Shown here one piece after another: positions 37,284-45,350 of a stretch of 64,000 bases of DNA (positions within the stretch are counted from its first letter, which is position 1; every line of letters begins with the position of its first letter). The stretch spans positions 62,001 through 126,000 of the forward strand of contig CALXHQ010000024.1 of the NCBI GenBank assembly GCA_944388145.1, written 5' to 3'. Under the pieces are notes generated by a model. It made no database searches. It saw only the letters and a program-made list of their open reading frames with translations, and was not told the origin of the DNA. The stretch is from an uncultured Gemmiger sp. Its GTDB lineage: Bacteria; Bacillota; Clostridia; Oscillospirales; Ruminococcaceae. Both the position numbers and the translations under genes were made by a program.

Positions 37284-37330
37284 GGTATTTGACATAGGTA
37301 TTTGATATTACATACCAAATCCTGTACAAT
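37284..37330 (+). promoter_or_regulatory. Promoter of the amino acid ABC operon with putative LysR sites
   Basis: TTGATA (37302-37307), 17 bp, TACAAT (37325-37330). Just upstream and over the -35 are two copies of GGTATTTGA (37284-37292 and 37297-37305, 13 bp apart), and GGTAT-N10-ATACC (37297-37316) forms an inverted repeat of the T-N11-A kind bound by LysR regulators. Confidence 0.65.
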
Positions 37331-37400
37331 ACAGTACGGAAAGATACGGCCAAGCCCAAACGCTGCGGCCACCTGAGATAAAGGGGAAATTGCATACCAT

Positions 37401-38078
37401 ATGGATACACGTATACTGGAATTGCTGATCGATTCGTTTCCCAAGCTGCTGATCCCGGGCCTAACTATGACCATCCCGCTCACGGTGGTCTCCTTCTGCT
37501 TTGCCATGGTTATCGCGGTGGTGGTAGCCATGGTGCAGTTTGCCCACGTGCGGTTTCTGCAACAGATTTGTCGGTTTTACATCTGGTTTGTTCGCGGTAC
37601 ACCTCTGCTTGTGCAGCTGTTCGTGGTGTTTTATGGTCTGACCGATTTCAATATTATTTTGGAACCTTTTGTGGCGGCGGTAATCGTCTTCTCGCTGAAT
37701 GAAGGCGCCTATGCCGCCGAGGCAATCCGCGGTGCGCTGGAGTCGGTCCCCGCGGGACAGATGGAAGCCGGTTACTGCGTGGGCATGACCTATCTGCAAA
37801 CCATGCGCCGGATCGTGCTGCCCCAGGCACTGCGAACCGCCTTTCCATCACTGATGAACTCGCTGATCTCGATGCTCAAGGACACTTCTCTGGCCTCTAC
37901 CATCACGGTGGCTGAAATGTTCATGGCAACCCAGCGTATTGCCGGACGCACCTTTGAATATATGCCTCTCTATCTGGAGGTGGCGTTCATTTACCTGCTG
38001 TTCTCCACCATCATGACCAAACTGCAGCGGATCGGCGAGAAAAAGCTGGGCGCTTATCAGACAAAGGAGGTGGGGTGA
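37401..38078 (+). CDS. Polar amino acid (cystine-type) ABC transporter permease
   Basis: A 225-aa inner-membrane permease of the His/Glu/Gln/Arg/opine family with five to six membrane segments; FVRGTPLLVQL and the EAA loop EAGYCVGMTYLQTMRRIVLPQA are typical. With the next two genes it makes a full importer. TcyB/TcyL-like proteins (cystine) are close in style, but other polar amino acids are possible. The stop is directly followed by the start of the ATPase gene. Confidence 0.92.
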   Translation: MDTRILELLIDSFPKLLIPGLTMTIPLTVVSFCFAMVIAVVVAMVQFAHVRFLQQICRFYIWFVRGTPLLVQLFVVFYGLTDFNIILEPFVAAVIVFSLNEGAYAAEAIRGALESVPAGQMEAGYCVGMTYLQTMRRIVLPQALRTAFPSLMNSLISMLKDTSLASTITVAEMFMATQRIAGRTFEYMPLYLEVAFIYLLFSTIMTKLQRIGEKKLGAYQTKEVG

Positions 38079-38828
38079 ATGCTGGAAGTTCACGGCATCA
38101 AAAAAGCCTTCGGCAGCCTGGAGGTGCTCAAAGGTGTTGACCTGGAGGTGCACAAGGGCGACGTGGTGGCCATTCTCGGCCCCAGCGGTTCGGGCAAGAC
38201 GACGCTTTTGCGGTGCATCAACTTTCTCGAGAAAGCAGACGGCGGAACCATGACTTTCGATGGTGAAACCTATCACTTCAATCGTGCCACCAAAAAGCAA
38301 ATGAACGCGATGCGCCGCAAGACCGGTTTTGTATTCCAGAGCTATAATCTGTTTTTGAACAAAACCGCTCTGCAAAATGTCACGGAGGGGCTGATAGTTG
38401 CCCGCAAAATGCCCAAACCCCAAGCCGAGGAGATTGGCCGAAAAGCGTTGGAACGGGTGGGGCTCTCTGACCGGTGCGGTTACTATCCCCATCAACTGTC
38501 TGGCGGCCAGCAGCAGCGTGTGGCTATTGCTCGCGCCATTGCCACAAATCCGGATATTATCTTTTTTGACGAGCCGACCAGCGCCCTTGACCCGGAGCTT
38601 ACCGGCGAGGTGCTGTCGGTTATGCGACAACTGGCCAATGACGGCATGACCATGCTAGTAGTCACCCACGAGATGGGGTTTGCCCGCAATGTTTCCAATC
38701 AGGTCGTCTTTATGGAAGGCGGCGTCGTGGTGGAGGCAGGGCCGTCCAAAGAGTTTTTCCAGGCTCCCAAACAGGAGCGTACCCGTGCTTTTCTGCGCAT
38801 GATTGAGCAACACGGAATTTACAATTGA
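38079..38828 (+). CDS. Polar amino acid (cystine-type) ABC transporter ATPase
   Basis: A 249-aa ABC ATPase: Walker A GPSGSGKTTLLR, Q-loop FQSYNLF, signature LSGGQQQRVA, Walker B IIFFDEPTSALDPE, switch His VVTHEMGFA. All are intact. It belongs to the GlnQ/HisP/TcyC class. The start codon follows the permease stop with no gap, after GGAGGTGGGG inside the permease gene. Confidence 0.95.
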   Translation: MLEVHGIKKAFGSLEVLKGVDLEVHKGDVVAILGPSGSGKTTLLRCINFLEKADGGTMTFDGETYHFNRATKKQMNAMRRKTGFVFQSYNLFLNKTALQNVTEGLIVARKMPKPQAEEIGRKALERVGLSDRCGYYPHQLSGGQQQRVAIARAIATNPDIIFFDEPTSALDPELTGEVLSVMRQLANDGMTMLVVTHEMGFARNVSNQVVFMEGGVVVEAGPSKEFFQAPKQERTRAFLRMIEQHGIYN

Positions 38829-38874
38829 ACATTTACCCAAAAAACCCAAAAAATCTGTTAGGAGGATCTCAACA

Positions 38875-39759
38875 ATGAAACGAATGGCTTCCCGTATGAT
38901 TGCCGCCCTGCTGGCTGCTGCTCTGTTGAGTATGACTGCCTGCAGCGGAACGTCTTCTGCTGCCGATGCCTCTTCCGGCGAGGTCGGTTCTTCCGCTGCC
39001 GGTGGTACCACCACAGGGGAAAATGCCACTGGGAGCGCTGCCGGGGGCGACCTGCTTGCCCAGATTCAGGCGCGCGGCGAGTTGATCGTCGGAACCGAGG
39101 GCACTTGGGCCCCCTTTACCTACCACGATGACAACGACGAACTGGTGGGTTACGATGTGGAGGTTGCCAAACTGGTGGCAGAAAAGCTGGGTGTTACCGC
39201 CAGCTTTGTAGAAGGCGAGTTCGACGGCTTGCTGGCCGGCGTGGACGGAGGCCGCTATGATATGGTTGCCAATGGTGTCAATGTGACACCGGAACGCGCA
39301 GAGGCGTACAGTTTCAGTATACCCTATCTTTATGACAGCACCGTGGTTATTGTCCGGGATGACTACGACGAGATCCACTCGATGGAAGACCTGTCCGGCA
39401 AGACAACCGCCAATACCATCACCAGTACCTACGCCATCCTGGCCGAACAGTACGGAGCCACCACCCAGGGGGTGGACGACTTTGCCCAAACCATTGAGCT
39501 GCTGGAGGCGGGACGCATTGATGCGACGCTGAATTCTTCTGTCACATTCAACTATTATATGAGCCAGCAGCCGGATGCGCACGTTAAGGTTGCCTGCAGC
39601 GACGACCCGCAGGAGCTGGCCCTGGCCATGAGCAACCGCGCGGATGCCGCCACTTTGGTGGAGGCAGTCGATCAGGCACTGGAGGAGCTTCGTACATCTG
39701 GTGAACTGGCCGCTCTGTCCGAAAAATACTTTGGTGCTGATCTGACCAGTGCGCAGTAA
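38875..39759 (+). CDS. Amino acid ABC transporter substrate-binding lipoprotein
   Basis: A 294-aa lipoprotein. The signal peptide ends in a lipobox (LLSMTAC, Cys at about 23), then a Ser/Ala/Gly-rich spacer of some 35 residues, then a type-2 periplasmic-binding fold: GTEGTWAPFTYHDDNDELVGYDVE is split around the ligand site, and PERAEAYSFSIPYL is characteristic. The ATG follows TTAGGAGG by 8 nt. A longer version would overlap the ATPase gene and add a cytosolic-type N-terminus, so it is unlikely. Most similar in style to cystine-binding TcyA/FliY proteins. Confidence 0.93.
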   Translation: MKRMASRMIAALLAAALLSMTACSGTSSAADASSGEVGSSAAGGTTTGENATGSAAGGDLLAQIQARGELIVGTEGTWAPFTYHDDNDELVGYDVEVAKLVAEKLGVTASFVEGEFDGLLAGVDGGRYDMVANGVNVTPERAEAYSFSIPYLYDSTVVIVRDDYDEIHSMEDLSGKTTANTITSTYAILAEQYGATTQGVDDFAQTIELLEAGRIDATLNSSVTFNYYMSQQPDAHVKVACSDDPQELALAMSNRADAATLVEAVDQALEELRTSGELAALSEKYFGADLTSAQ

Positions 39760-39773
39760 AAAGGAGCTGTATC

Positions 39774-40067
39774 ATGGGGATGAGCTGTTGTGACCCACTG
39801 GCACGCCGTGCCGTTGTGCAAAATCTGCGGGATGCCGGTTGTTCTGAATCCGACACCGAGCGTATGTTGCAATTGCTGGAGCAGGGCAAAACGACTGAAC
39901 TGCTGCAATCGCTCAAGTGTCAGCGCTGCCGTTTGATCGAGACACTGCACAAACAACAGCAAAAGGTGGATTGCCTGGATTATCTGATCTATCAGCTGAA
40001 AAAGTGTGCTTGCAATGACAAGGGCAAATGCCCGGTAGGCAAAGCCATCCCGCCGCAGGAAGAATAA
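39774..40067 (+). CDS. Cys-rich small protein of unknown function
   Basis: A 97-aa protein with nine cysteines: a CC pair at 5-6, CQRC at 49-52, Cys67 and a C-terminal CAC ... C at 78-86. The helical core (LLEQGKTTELLQSLKCQRCRL, ending DCLDYLIYQL) resembles the C-terminal dimer helix of MerR-type regulators but there is no DNA-binding domain. It follows the cystine-type transporter by 14 nt with a good AAGGAG site, so it is probably in that operon. A metal- or thiol-related role is a guess from cysteines and context. Confidence 0.75.
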   Translation: MGMSCCDPLARRAVVQNLRDAGCSESDTERMLQLLEQGKTTELLQSLKCQRCRLIETLHKQQQKVDCLDYLIYQLKKCACNDKGKCPVGKAIPPQEE

Positions 40068-40171
40068 ACGGTTGCGGGTGTGCGAACGAACCGATCACAG
40101 CCATGCTGCTTTTCACCGGCTGAGTAACGATAAAATGCTTTCATTGTGTATAAAAAAGGGAGGATACTGCT

Positions 40172-41313
40172 GTGATCTACAAGAATTTTCAGGACCTGAA
40201 GCTCTCCGCGCTGGGATTGGGCACCATGCGCCTGCCCACCATTGATGGCGATGATGCCAAAATCGATGAGGTTACAACGGCCCAAATGTTCGATTATGCC
40301 ATCCAAAATGGCATCAATTACTTTGACACTGCCTGGGGTTACCACAATGGCAATTCGGAGATTGTCACCGGCAAGATGCTGGCGCGCTATCCCCGGGACA
40401 GCTTCTATCTCGCATCCAAGTTCCCTGGGTATGATCTGTCCAACATGGGGAAGGTTCGGGAAATTTTTGAAGAGCAGCTGAAAAAATGTCAGGTGGACCA
40501 TTTTGATTTTTACCTCTTTCACAATGTCTATGAGAAGAACATCGACCCGTATTTGGATGAGAAAAACGGCATTCTGGCCTATCTGCTGGAGCAAAAGAAG
40601 AATGGCCGCATCCGTCATCTGGGATTCTCCTGCCACGGTTCTCTGGATGTGCTGAAACGCTTCTTGGACGCCTATGGCGAGTATATGGAGTTCTGCCAGA
40701 TCCAGCTGAATTATCTGGACTGGAACTTCCAGGATGCAAAGGCAAAGGTGAAGCTGCTCAACGAACGCAGCATTCCAATCTGGGTCATGGAGCCTGTGCG
40801 CGGCGGCCGGCTTACTCATCTGCCCGGGTCTGCCGAGAACGCCCTCAAGAAGCTGCGCCCCGACGAGAAGATTCCCGCATGGGCGTTCCGCTTCCTGCAG
40901 GCTGTGCCCGGCGTGACGATGGTGCTGTCCGGCATGTCCAATATGGAGCAATTGCAAGAGAATATTGCCACCTTCACCACCGAGCAGCCTTTGAACGAAA
41001 AGGAGTTTGAAACCATCGTTTCCATCGCCGATGACATGGTCAAGGGTGGCGTTTTGCCCTGCACGGCCTGTCACTACTGCACCAGCCACTGCCCGATGCA
41101 TTTGGACATTCCCCGTCTGCTGGCTTTGTACAATGAGCATATCTTTACACCGGCGGCGGCTTTATTGCCCCCATGGCGATCGATGCGCTGCCCGATGATA
41201 AAAAGCCTTCGGCCTGCATTGCCTGTCGCAGCTGTGAGGCCGTGTGCCCCCAGCGGATCAAGATTTCGGAAGCAATGGCGGACTTCTCCCAAAAGCTTGG
41301 CTTGAAAAAGTAA
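40172..41313 (+). pseudogene. Aldo/keto reductase with ferredoxin-like C-terminus, frameshifted near 41150
   Basis: The first 326 codons, starting at GTG after GGGAGG, encode an aldo/keto reductase barrel (GLGTMRLPT, NYFDTAWGYHNGNSE, the catalytic Lys in ASKFPGY) followed by the first Fe-S cysteine set CTACHYCTSHCP. Then the frame is lost: continued reading gives an unrelated tail, while the -1 frame from about 41150 restores FIAPMAIDALPDDKKPSAC and the second set CIACRSCEAVCP, ending in TAA at 41313. So one base seems to be missing in TTTACACCGGCGGCGGC, by mutation, sequencing error or slippage. If real, the protein lacks its second cluster. NAD(P)H-dependent oxidoreductase of unknown substrate. 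Confidence 0.85.
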
Positions 41314-41373
41314 GTGCGCCGCCCGGCAGCCCGCTGATTGTCTGCTAACGCTGGCGGAACACAATCGCCGATG

Positions 41374-41421
41374 AAAAAGCCGCCCTTTCCCGTGGATTGC
41401 CACGGGAAAGGGCGGCTTTTT
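41374..41421. terminator. Bidirectional terminator between the reductase and tRNA-Leu(TAG)
   Basis: A perfect 22-bp stem, AAAAAGCCGCCCTTTCCCGT and onward, with a 4-nt ATTG loop; A-run left and T-run right. Only 3 nt separate it from the tRNA 3' end. Confidence 0.92.
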
Positions 41422-41424
41422 GTA

Positions 41425-41506
41425 TGCGGGTAACAGGGGTCGAACCTGCACATCATTGGATACCAGATCCTAAGTCTGGCGCGTCTGCCAATTCCGCCAT
41501 ACCCGC
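41425..41506 (-). tRNA. tRNA-Leu (anticodon TAG)
   Basis: An 82-nt class II tRNA: acceptor stem GCGGGTA / TACCCGC, discriminator A, anticodon TAG in the loop CTTAGGA, long variable arm, T-loop GGTTCGACCCC. CCA is not encoded. Confidence 0.97.
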
Positions 41507-41550
41507 CTATTTGACCGGCCGATCACGGTCGATGATGTAAACTACCATTC

Positions 41551-41579
41551 AGTGTAACAAGTTCGCAGGCATTTGTCAA
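41551..41579 (-). promoter_or_regulatory. Sigma-A promoter of tRNA-Leu(TAG)
   Basis: On the minus strand TTGACA, 17 bp, TACACT, 45 nt upstream of the tRNA. Confidence 0.8.
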
Positions 41580-41689
41580 ACATTCTCTTTGGGATAGATG
41601 CAGAATATTATGAAAAAATTGCCGGAAAGCAGGTATCCCAATAATTCGCCCTGGATCTGCACATACTCTAAAGCAGGGAGATGATTCAG

Positions 41690-42913
41690 ATGCACAAATT
41701 TTTCCGCCGTCTGGCCGCAGCAGCACTGGCGACGGCCCTGCTGACCGGTGCGGCTTTGTATGCACTCCAGCGTGCCATCCCTGATGTGTTCTATGTTGAA
41801 CCTGGGGAAAGGCTCAGCATCGCATCCATGCCCTGGCTCTCGGCAGATTCACGGTCATCTGCCGGCCAGCTGGCGGTCAGTGCTCCGGGCGGAAATGCCG
41901 GCGGTGGGCAGACCCTGAAGCTGTTTGGTCTGTTCCCGATTAAAACGGTACAGACCGTGTCTGAAGATCGCCGGGAAGTGACTGTCTGTGGTACCCCCTT
42001 TGGTATCAAGATGTTCTCAAACGGTGCGCTGGTAGTTGCTTTTTCTGATTTGTATACCGAGCAGGGCAGCGAAAACCCTGCCAAGGAAGCCGGGCTCCGG
42101 CTTGGTGACCTGATTGTCTCCGCGTCCGGGCATACGGTGCGCAATAATGAGGAACTCAGCGCGGCCATCACCGGGGCAAACGGTGGTGAAATGGAAGTGG
42201 TCTATCTGCGGGATGGTGTGCGCCGCACCTGCAAGCTGACACCGGTTCGCGATCAGGATGGCAGCTATAAAGCTGGCGTCTGGGTGAGAGATTCCTCAGC
42301 AGGGATCGGTACCCTGACCTTTGCTGATACACAGCATGGTACCTTTGCGGGACTTGGGCATGCCATCAGTGATACCGACACCGGCACCTCCATCTCGCTG
42401 CTTTCCGGTGAGATTGTGCCTGTCAATATTACCGGCTGCGCAGCCGGCGCAGCCGGTGCCCCGGGGGAACTGCGCGGCGACTTTTCCGGGACGGATGTTT
42501 TAGGCACTGTGCTGGCCAACGATGCCACCGGTGTATACGGCAAGCTGTCCTCCACAGTGGCGGGGAACATCTGCCCGGTGGCCAACAGCCAGGAAATTCA
42601 GCCGGGTGCGGCCCAGATTCTTGCCACGGTGGAGGGCAGTACCCCGCAGCTCTATGATGTGCGTATCGAATATGTCAACCTGAACGCCAGTGATCCCAAC
42701 CGAAATATGCAGATCCGCGTGACCGACCCGGACCTGCTGGCAAAGACCGGTGGCATTGTGCAGGGGATGAGCGGCAGCCCCATCCTGCAAAACGGAATGC
42801 TGGTGGGGGCGGTAACCCATGTGCTGATCAACGATCCCACCCGCGGATACGGCATTTTTGCCCGAACTATGTTGGAGGGAGCAGACCGCGCAGCTGGGGG
42901 CGAAACCGGCTGA
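41690..42913 (+). CDS. spoIVB: SpoIVB-type serine peptidase
   Basis: A 407-aa S55 peptidase. In spore formers SpoIVB is secreted from the forespore, cuts SpoIVFA and so activates sigma-K. Here: an N-terminal signal anchor (residues about 8-28), a PDZ domain at about 120-180 (EAGLRLGDLIVSASG), and the protease domain with His in GLGHAISDT and nucleophile Ser in GMSGSPILQ. The ATG used is 9 nt after AGGGAG; an ATG three codons earlier touches the site. spo0A follows, the conserved order of Bacillus and Clostridia. Confidence 0.93.
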   Translation: MHKFFRRLAAAALATALLTGAALYALQRAIPDVFYVEPGERLSIASMPWLSADSRSSAGQLAVSAPGGNAGGGQTLKLFGLFPIKTVQTVSEDRREVTVCGTPFGIKMFSNGALVVAFSDLYTEQGSENPAKEAGLRLGDLIVSASGHTVRNNEELSAAITGANGGEMEVVYLRDGVRRTCKLTPVRDQDGSYKAGVWVRDSSAGIGTLTFADTQHGTFAGLGHAISDTDTGTSISLLSGEIVPVNITGCAAGAAGAPGELRGDFSGTDVLGTVLANDATGVYGKLSSTVAGNICPVANSQEIQPGAAQILATVEGSTPQLYDVRIEYVNLNASDPNRNMQIRVTDPDLLAKTGGIVQGMSGSPILQNGMLVGAVTHVLINDPTRGYGIFARTMLEGADRAAGGETG

Positions 42914-42961
42914 CGAAATTCCATGAATGGAAAATGCACCCAATTTTCTGCCAGAAAAGCA

Positions 42962-43006
42962 ACCGGACGATTTTTGCCGAAACAGGCAAGAAGTCCGGTC
43001 TTTTTT
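42962..43006 (+). terminator. Intrinsic terminator between spoIVB and spo0A
   Basis: ACCGGAC pairs with GTCCGGT, with an inner TTGCC / GGCAA stem, followed by CTTTTTTG. Confidence 0.85.
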
Positions 43007-43081
43007 GTATACGCCGGTGAATTCCGTCGAGGAGAGGGGAACAAAACCTATTTCTTTGTTGGGAAAAATTGGAATTTGCAC

Positions 43082-43110
43082 TTGAATGATATGGAAAAAT
43101 ATGGTAAAAT
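43082..43110 (+). promoter_or_regulatory. Sigma-A promoter of spo0A
   Basis: TTGAAT, 17 bp, TAAAAT. It lies after the spoIVB terminator, so spo0A has its own promoter. Confidence 0.65.
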
Positions 43111-43113
43111 TAC

Positions 43114-43132
43114 CATTGTCACGAGGACAATG
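43114..43132 (+). promoter_or_regulatory. Inverted repeat at the spo0A transcription start
   Basis: A perfect 7-bp inverted repeat CATTGTC-ACGAG-GACAATG starts 4 nt after the -10 element. It could be an operator or a 5' hairpin in the mRNA. Confidence 0.5.
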
Positions 43133-43159
43133 ACATTTGCGTAAAGGAGACTGCGTGTT

Positions 43160-43921
43160 ATGGAGAGAATCAAATTTGTGATGACAGATACCGGAGCGGA
43201 TGTCTCCGCGCTGTGTAAGGCTGCTCTGGAAGAAAAGGGGGTTTCGGTTACGGTGTGTGAGCGCAATGGCGCCAAAGCACTGGAGACACTGCTGGCACAG
43301 CACCCGCAGGTAGCTATGCTGGATGCCTTTATGCCGGACCTGGATGCCATAGCAGTAAAGCAGCGCTATGAAGCCCAGTCTGGTCACAACGGCGCCAAAA
43401 CCACCTTCTTCGTGACAGGCGCTTTCCAAAACGAGGCGGTGGAGCAGGAACTGCTGGACAACGGTTTTTCATTCTTTTTTGTCAAGCCTTTTGATGAACA
43501 AGTTCTGGCCACACGGGTCCTCAAAGCAGCAGGCACGCCGACCCCGCATCTGAATTACCCGCAGGATAGCGACGAATTGGTGGTCACCGAGATTCTGCAC
43601 CAGATCGGGGTGCCGGCCCACATCAAAGGGTATCAATTCCTGCGTGACGCGATCCTGCTGACCATCGACGATCACGAGTACATCAACGCGGTGACCAAGC
43701 GTCTGTACCCCGAAATTGCCAAGCGCAACGGTACCACTGCCAGTCGGGTCGAGCGCGCAATCCGCCACGCCATCGAGGTGGCCTGGGACCGGGGCGATGT
43801 TGACACGCTGAACAGCTATTTTGGCTATACCATACACAACCTGCGCGGCAAGCCCACCAATTCGGAGTTTATTGCCATGATCGCGGACAAGATTCGCTTG
43901 GACAAAAAGCGTCGCGCATGA
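43160..43921 (+). CDS. spo0A: Spo0A-family response regulator
   Basis: A 253-aa regulator: receiver domain (1-120) and the Spo0A C-terminal DNA-binding domain (about 145-250; [18 protein letters not shown], then the recognition helix region [17 protein letters not shown]). The phosphorylatable Asp55 (MLDAFMPD) and Lys109 (FVKPFD) are present. Of the N-terminal acidic pair, Asp10 is kept but the next position is Thr11 instead of Asp, which may weaken Mg binding. Spo0A is the master regulator of sporulation and of stationary-phase genes. The neighbouring spoIVB supports the call. Confidence 0.95.
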   Translation: MERIKFVMTDTGADVSALCKAALEEKGVSVTVCERNGAKALETLLAQHPQVAMLDAFMPDLDAIAVKQRYEAQSGHNGAKTTFFVTGAFQNEAVEQELLDNGFSFFFVKPFDEQVLATRVLKAAGTPTPHLNYPQDSDELVVTEILHQIGVPAHIKGYQFLRDAILLTIDDHEYINAVTKRLYPEIAKRNGTTASRVERAIRHAIEVAWDRGDVDTLNSYFGYTIHNLRGKPTNSEFIAMIADKIRLDKKRRA

Positions 43922-43970
43922 AAGCTCGCAGCACAACGCCATCCTCACTATTTCCCCATTTCCTTCTTAT

Positions 43971-44028
43971 GAAAGCCTCCCGATGCAGCGGCAGGAACCT
44001 TCCTGCAACCGGACATCGGGAGGCTTTC
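43971..44028 (+). terminator. spo0A terminator
   Basis: GAAAGCCTCCCGATG pairs with CATCGGGAGGCTTTC over 15 bp, with an inner GCAGG / CCTGC stem. The following T-run is short. Confidence 0.75.
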
Positions 44029-44105
44029 GCATTGTTTCGATCGGCCCCGACGCAAACAGGCAAAGCTCCGCATTGGACCTGCCGGAATACATGGCGACCT
44101 TCAGC

Positions 44106-44149
44106 AAAACAGCCGGAACAACGGCCCGTTCGGGACTTGTTCCGGCTGC
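44106..44149 (-). terminator. pta terminator
   Basis: On the minus strand CAGCCGGAACA pairs with TGTTCCGGCTG over 11 bp, followed by TTTTGCTG, 32 nt after the pta stop. Confidence 0.75.
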
Positions 44150-44180
44150 TTGTTGTCTATTTATATGGGCAAAGGCACAC

Positions 44181-45146
44181 TCAGATCAGTGCGGCGGTGA
44201 TCAGGGACATTTTGTAGACCTCCTCGGCATTGCATCCACGGGACAGGTCGTTGATGGGAGCGTTCAGCCCCTGCAGAATGGGCCCGTAGGCCTCAAATCC
44301 GCCAAGACGCTGTGCAATTTTATAGCCGATGTTGCCGGCATTAATGTCGGGGAAGATGAAGGTGTTGGCATAGCCGGCCACCTTGCTGCCCGGGGCTTTC
44401 AGCTGCCCAACCTCGGGCGCAACGGCGGCGTCAAACTGCAGTTCGCCATCTACCTTCAGATCGGGGGCCAGCTCTTTCACGCGCGCGGTGGCGTTGTGCA
44501 TTTTGGTTACGCTGTCACCCTTGCCGGAACCAAAGGTGGAATAGCTCAGCAGAGCAACACGGGGATCAATGCCAAAGACTTTAGCGGTCTCGGCGGTCTG
44601 CAAAGTGATCTCGACAATATCATCCTCGGAGGGATCAATATTGATGGCGCAGTCGCCCATGGCCAGGCATTCCTCACCGCGGCGCAGGATAAAGCAGCTG
44701 CTGACCGATTTGACCCCGGGCTTGCATTTGATCAGCTGCAAGGCAGGGCGGACGGTATCAGCGGTGGAGTAGGTGGCGCCACCCAGCAGGCAGTCGGCTT
44801 TGCCCATCTTCACAAGCATCGTGCCAAAGTAATTGCTCTTTCTCAGGGCGTCACGGCACTGCTCCTCCGTCATCTTGCCCTTGCGCAAGGCGACCATCTG
44901 AGCGACCATCTCATCAAACTCGGTATAGTTTTCAGGGTCGACCACAGTGGCTTTGCTCACATCAAAGCCGCCGCCGGCAGCAGCCTTGCTGACAGCCTCG
45001 GGGTTGCCCAGCAATACCACATTCAGCACGCCATTGGCCAGCAAGCGGCTGGCAGCGCTCAGAATACGGGCATCGGTGCCCTCGGTGAAAACGATAGTGC
45101 GGGGGGCAGACTTCAGCTGATTCTCGAAACGTTCAAAAATGTCCAT
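44181..45146 (-). CDS. pta: Phosphate acetyltransferase
   Basis: Pta (321 aa, the short cytosolic form) interconverts acetyl-CoA and acetyl phosphate, the first step of ATP-yielding acetate formation in fermenters. Family segments are clear: RTIVFTEGTDARI, KMGKADCLLGGATYSTADTVRPALQ, STFGSGKG and FPDINAGNIGYKI. No ackA lies beside it in the window. GGAGGT is 10 nt before the start. Own promoter and terminator make it monocistronic. Confidence 0.96.
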   Translation of the reverse strand: MDIFERFENQLKSAPRTIVFTEGTDARILSAASRLLANGVLNVVLLGNPEAVSKAAAGGGFDVSKATVVDPENYTEFDEMVAQMVALRKGKMTEEQCRDALRKSNYFGTMLVKMGKADCLLGGATYSTADTVRPALQLIKCKPGVKSVSSCFILRRGEECLAMGDCAINIDPSEDDIVEITLQTAETAKVFGIDPRVALLSYSTFGSGKGDSVTKMHNATARVKELAPDLKVDGELQFDAAVAPEVGQLKAPGSKVAGYANTFIFPDINAGNIGYKIAQRLGGFEAYGPILQGLNAPINDLSRGCNAEEVYKMSLITAALI

Positions 45147-45215
45147 TGTCTCATGTACCTCCGATCGATTGTGACGTGTTTAACAAAAAACGGCACATAT
45201 TTTCTCGATATTTTG

Positions 45216-45243
45216 ATTATACCATCAATCTGGCACTTTGCAA
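45216..45243 (-). promoter_or_regulatory. Sigma-A promoter of pta
   Basis: On the minus strand TTGCAA, 16 bp, TATAAT, with a 65-nt leader. Confidence 0.7.
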
Positions 45244-45277
45244 AGAGGCCCAAGCAATTCTGTCTCTTTTGCACAAC

Positions 45278-45303
45278 AAAGGCCCTGCTTTTGGCAGGGC
45301 CTG
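45278..45303 (-). terminator. Terminator of the minus-strand esterase
   Basis: On the minus strand GGCCCTGC / GCAGGGCC with a 5-nt loop, followed by TTTGTTG. It is about 50 nt after the esterase stop and just upstream of the pta promoter. Confidence 0.65.
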
Positions 45304-45350
45304 GAAAATATTGTAGGGATTTTGCAATCAATGCAATTACCCTTGAAATC

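Noticed and set aside
42975..42981. TGCCGAA, a match to the Spo0A box
   Set aside because: It lies inside the inner stem of the spoIVB terminator and a 7-bp match is expected by chance.
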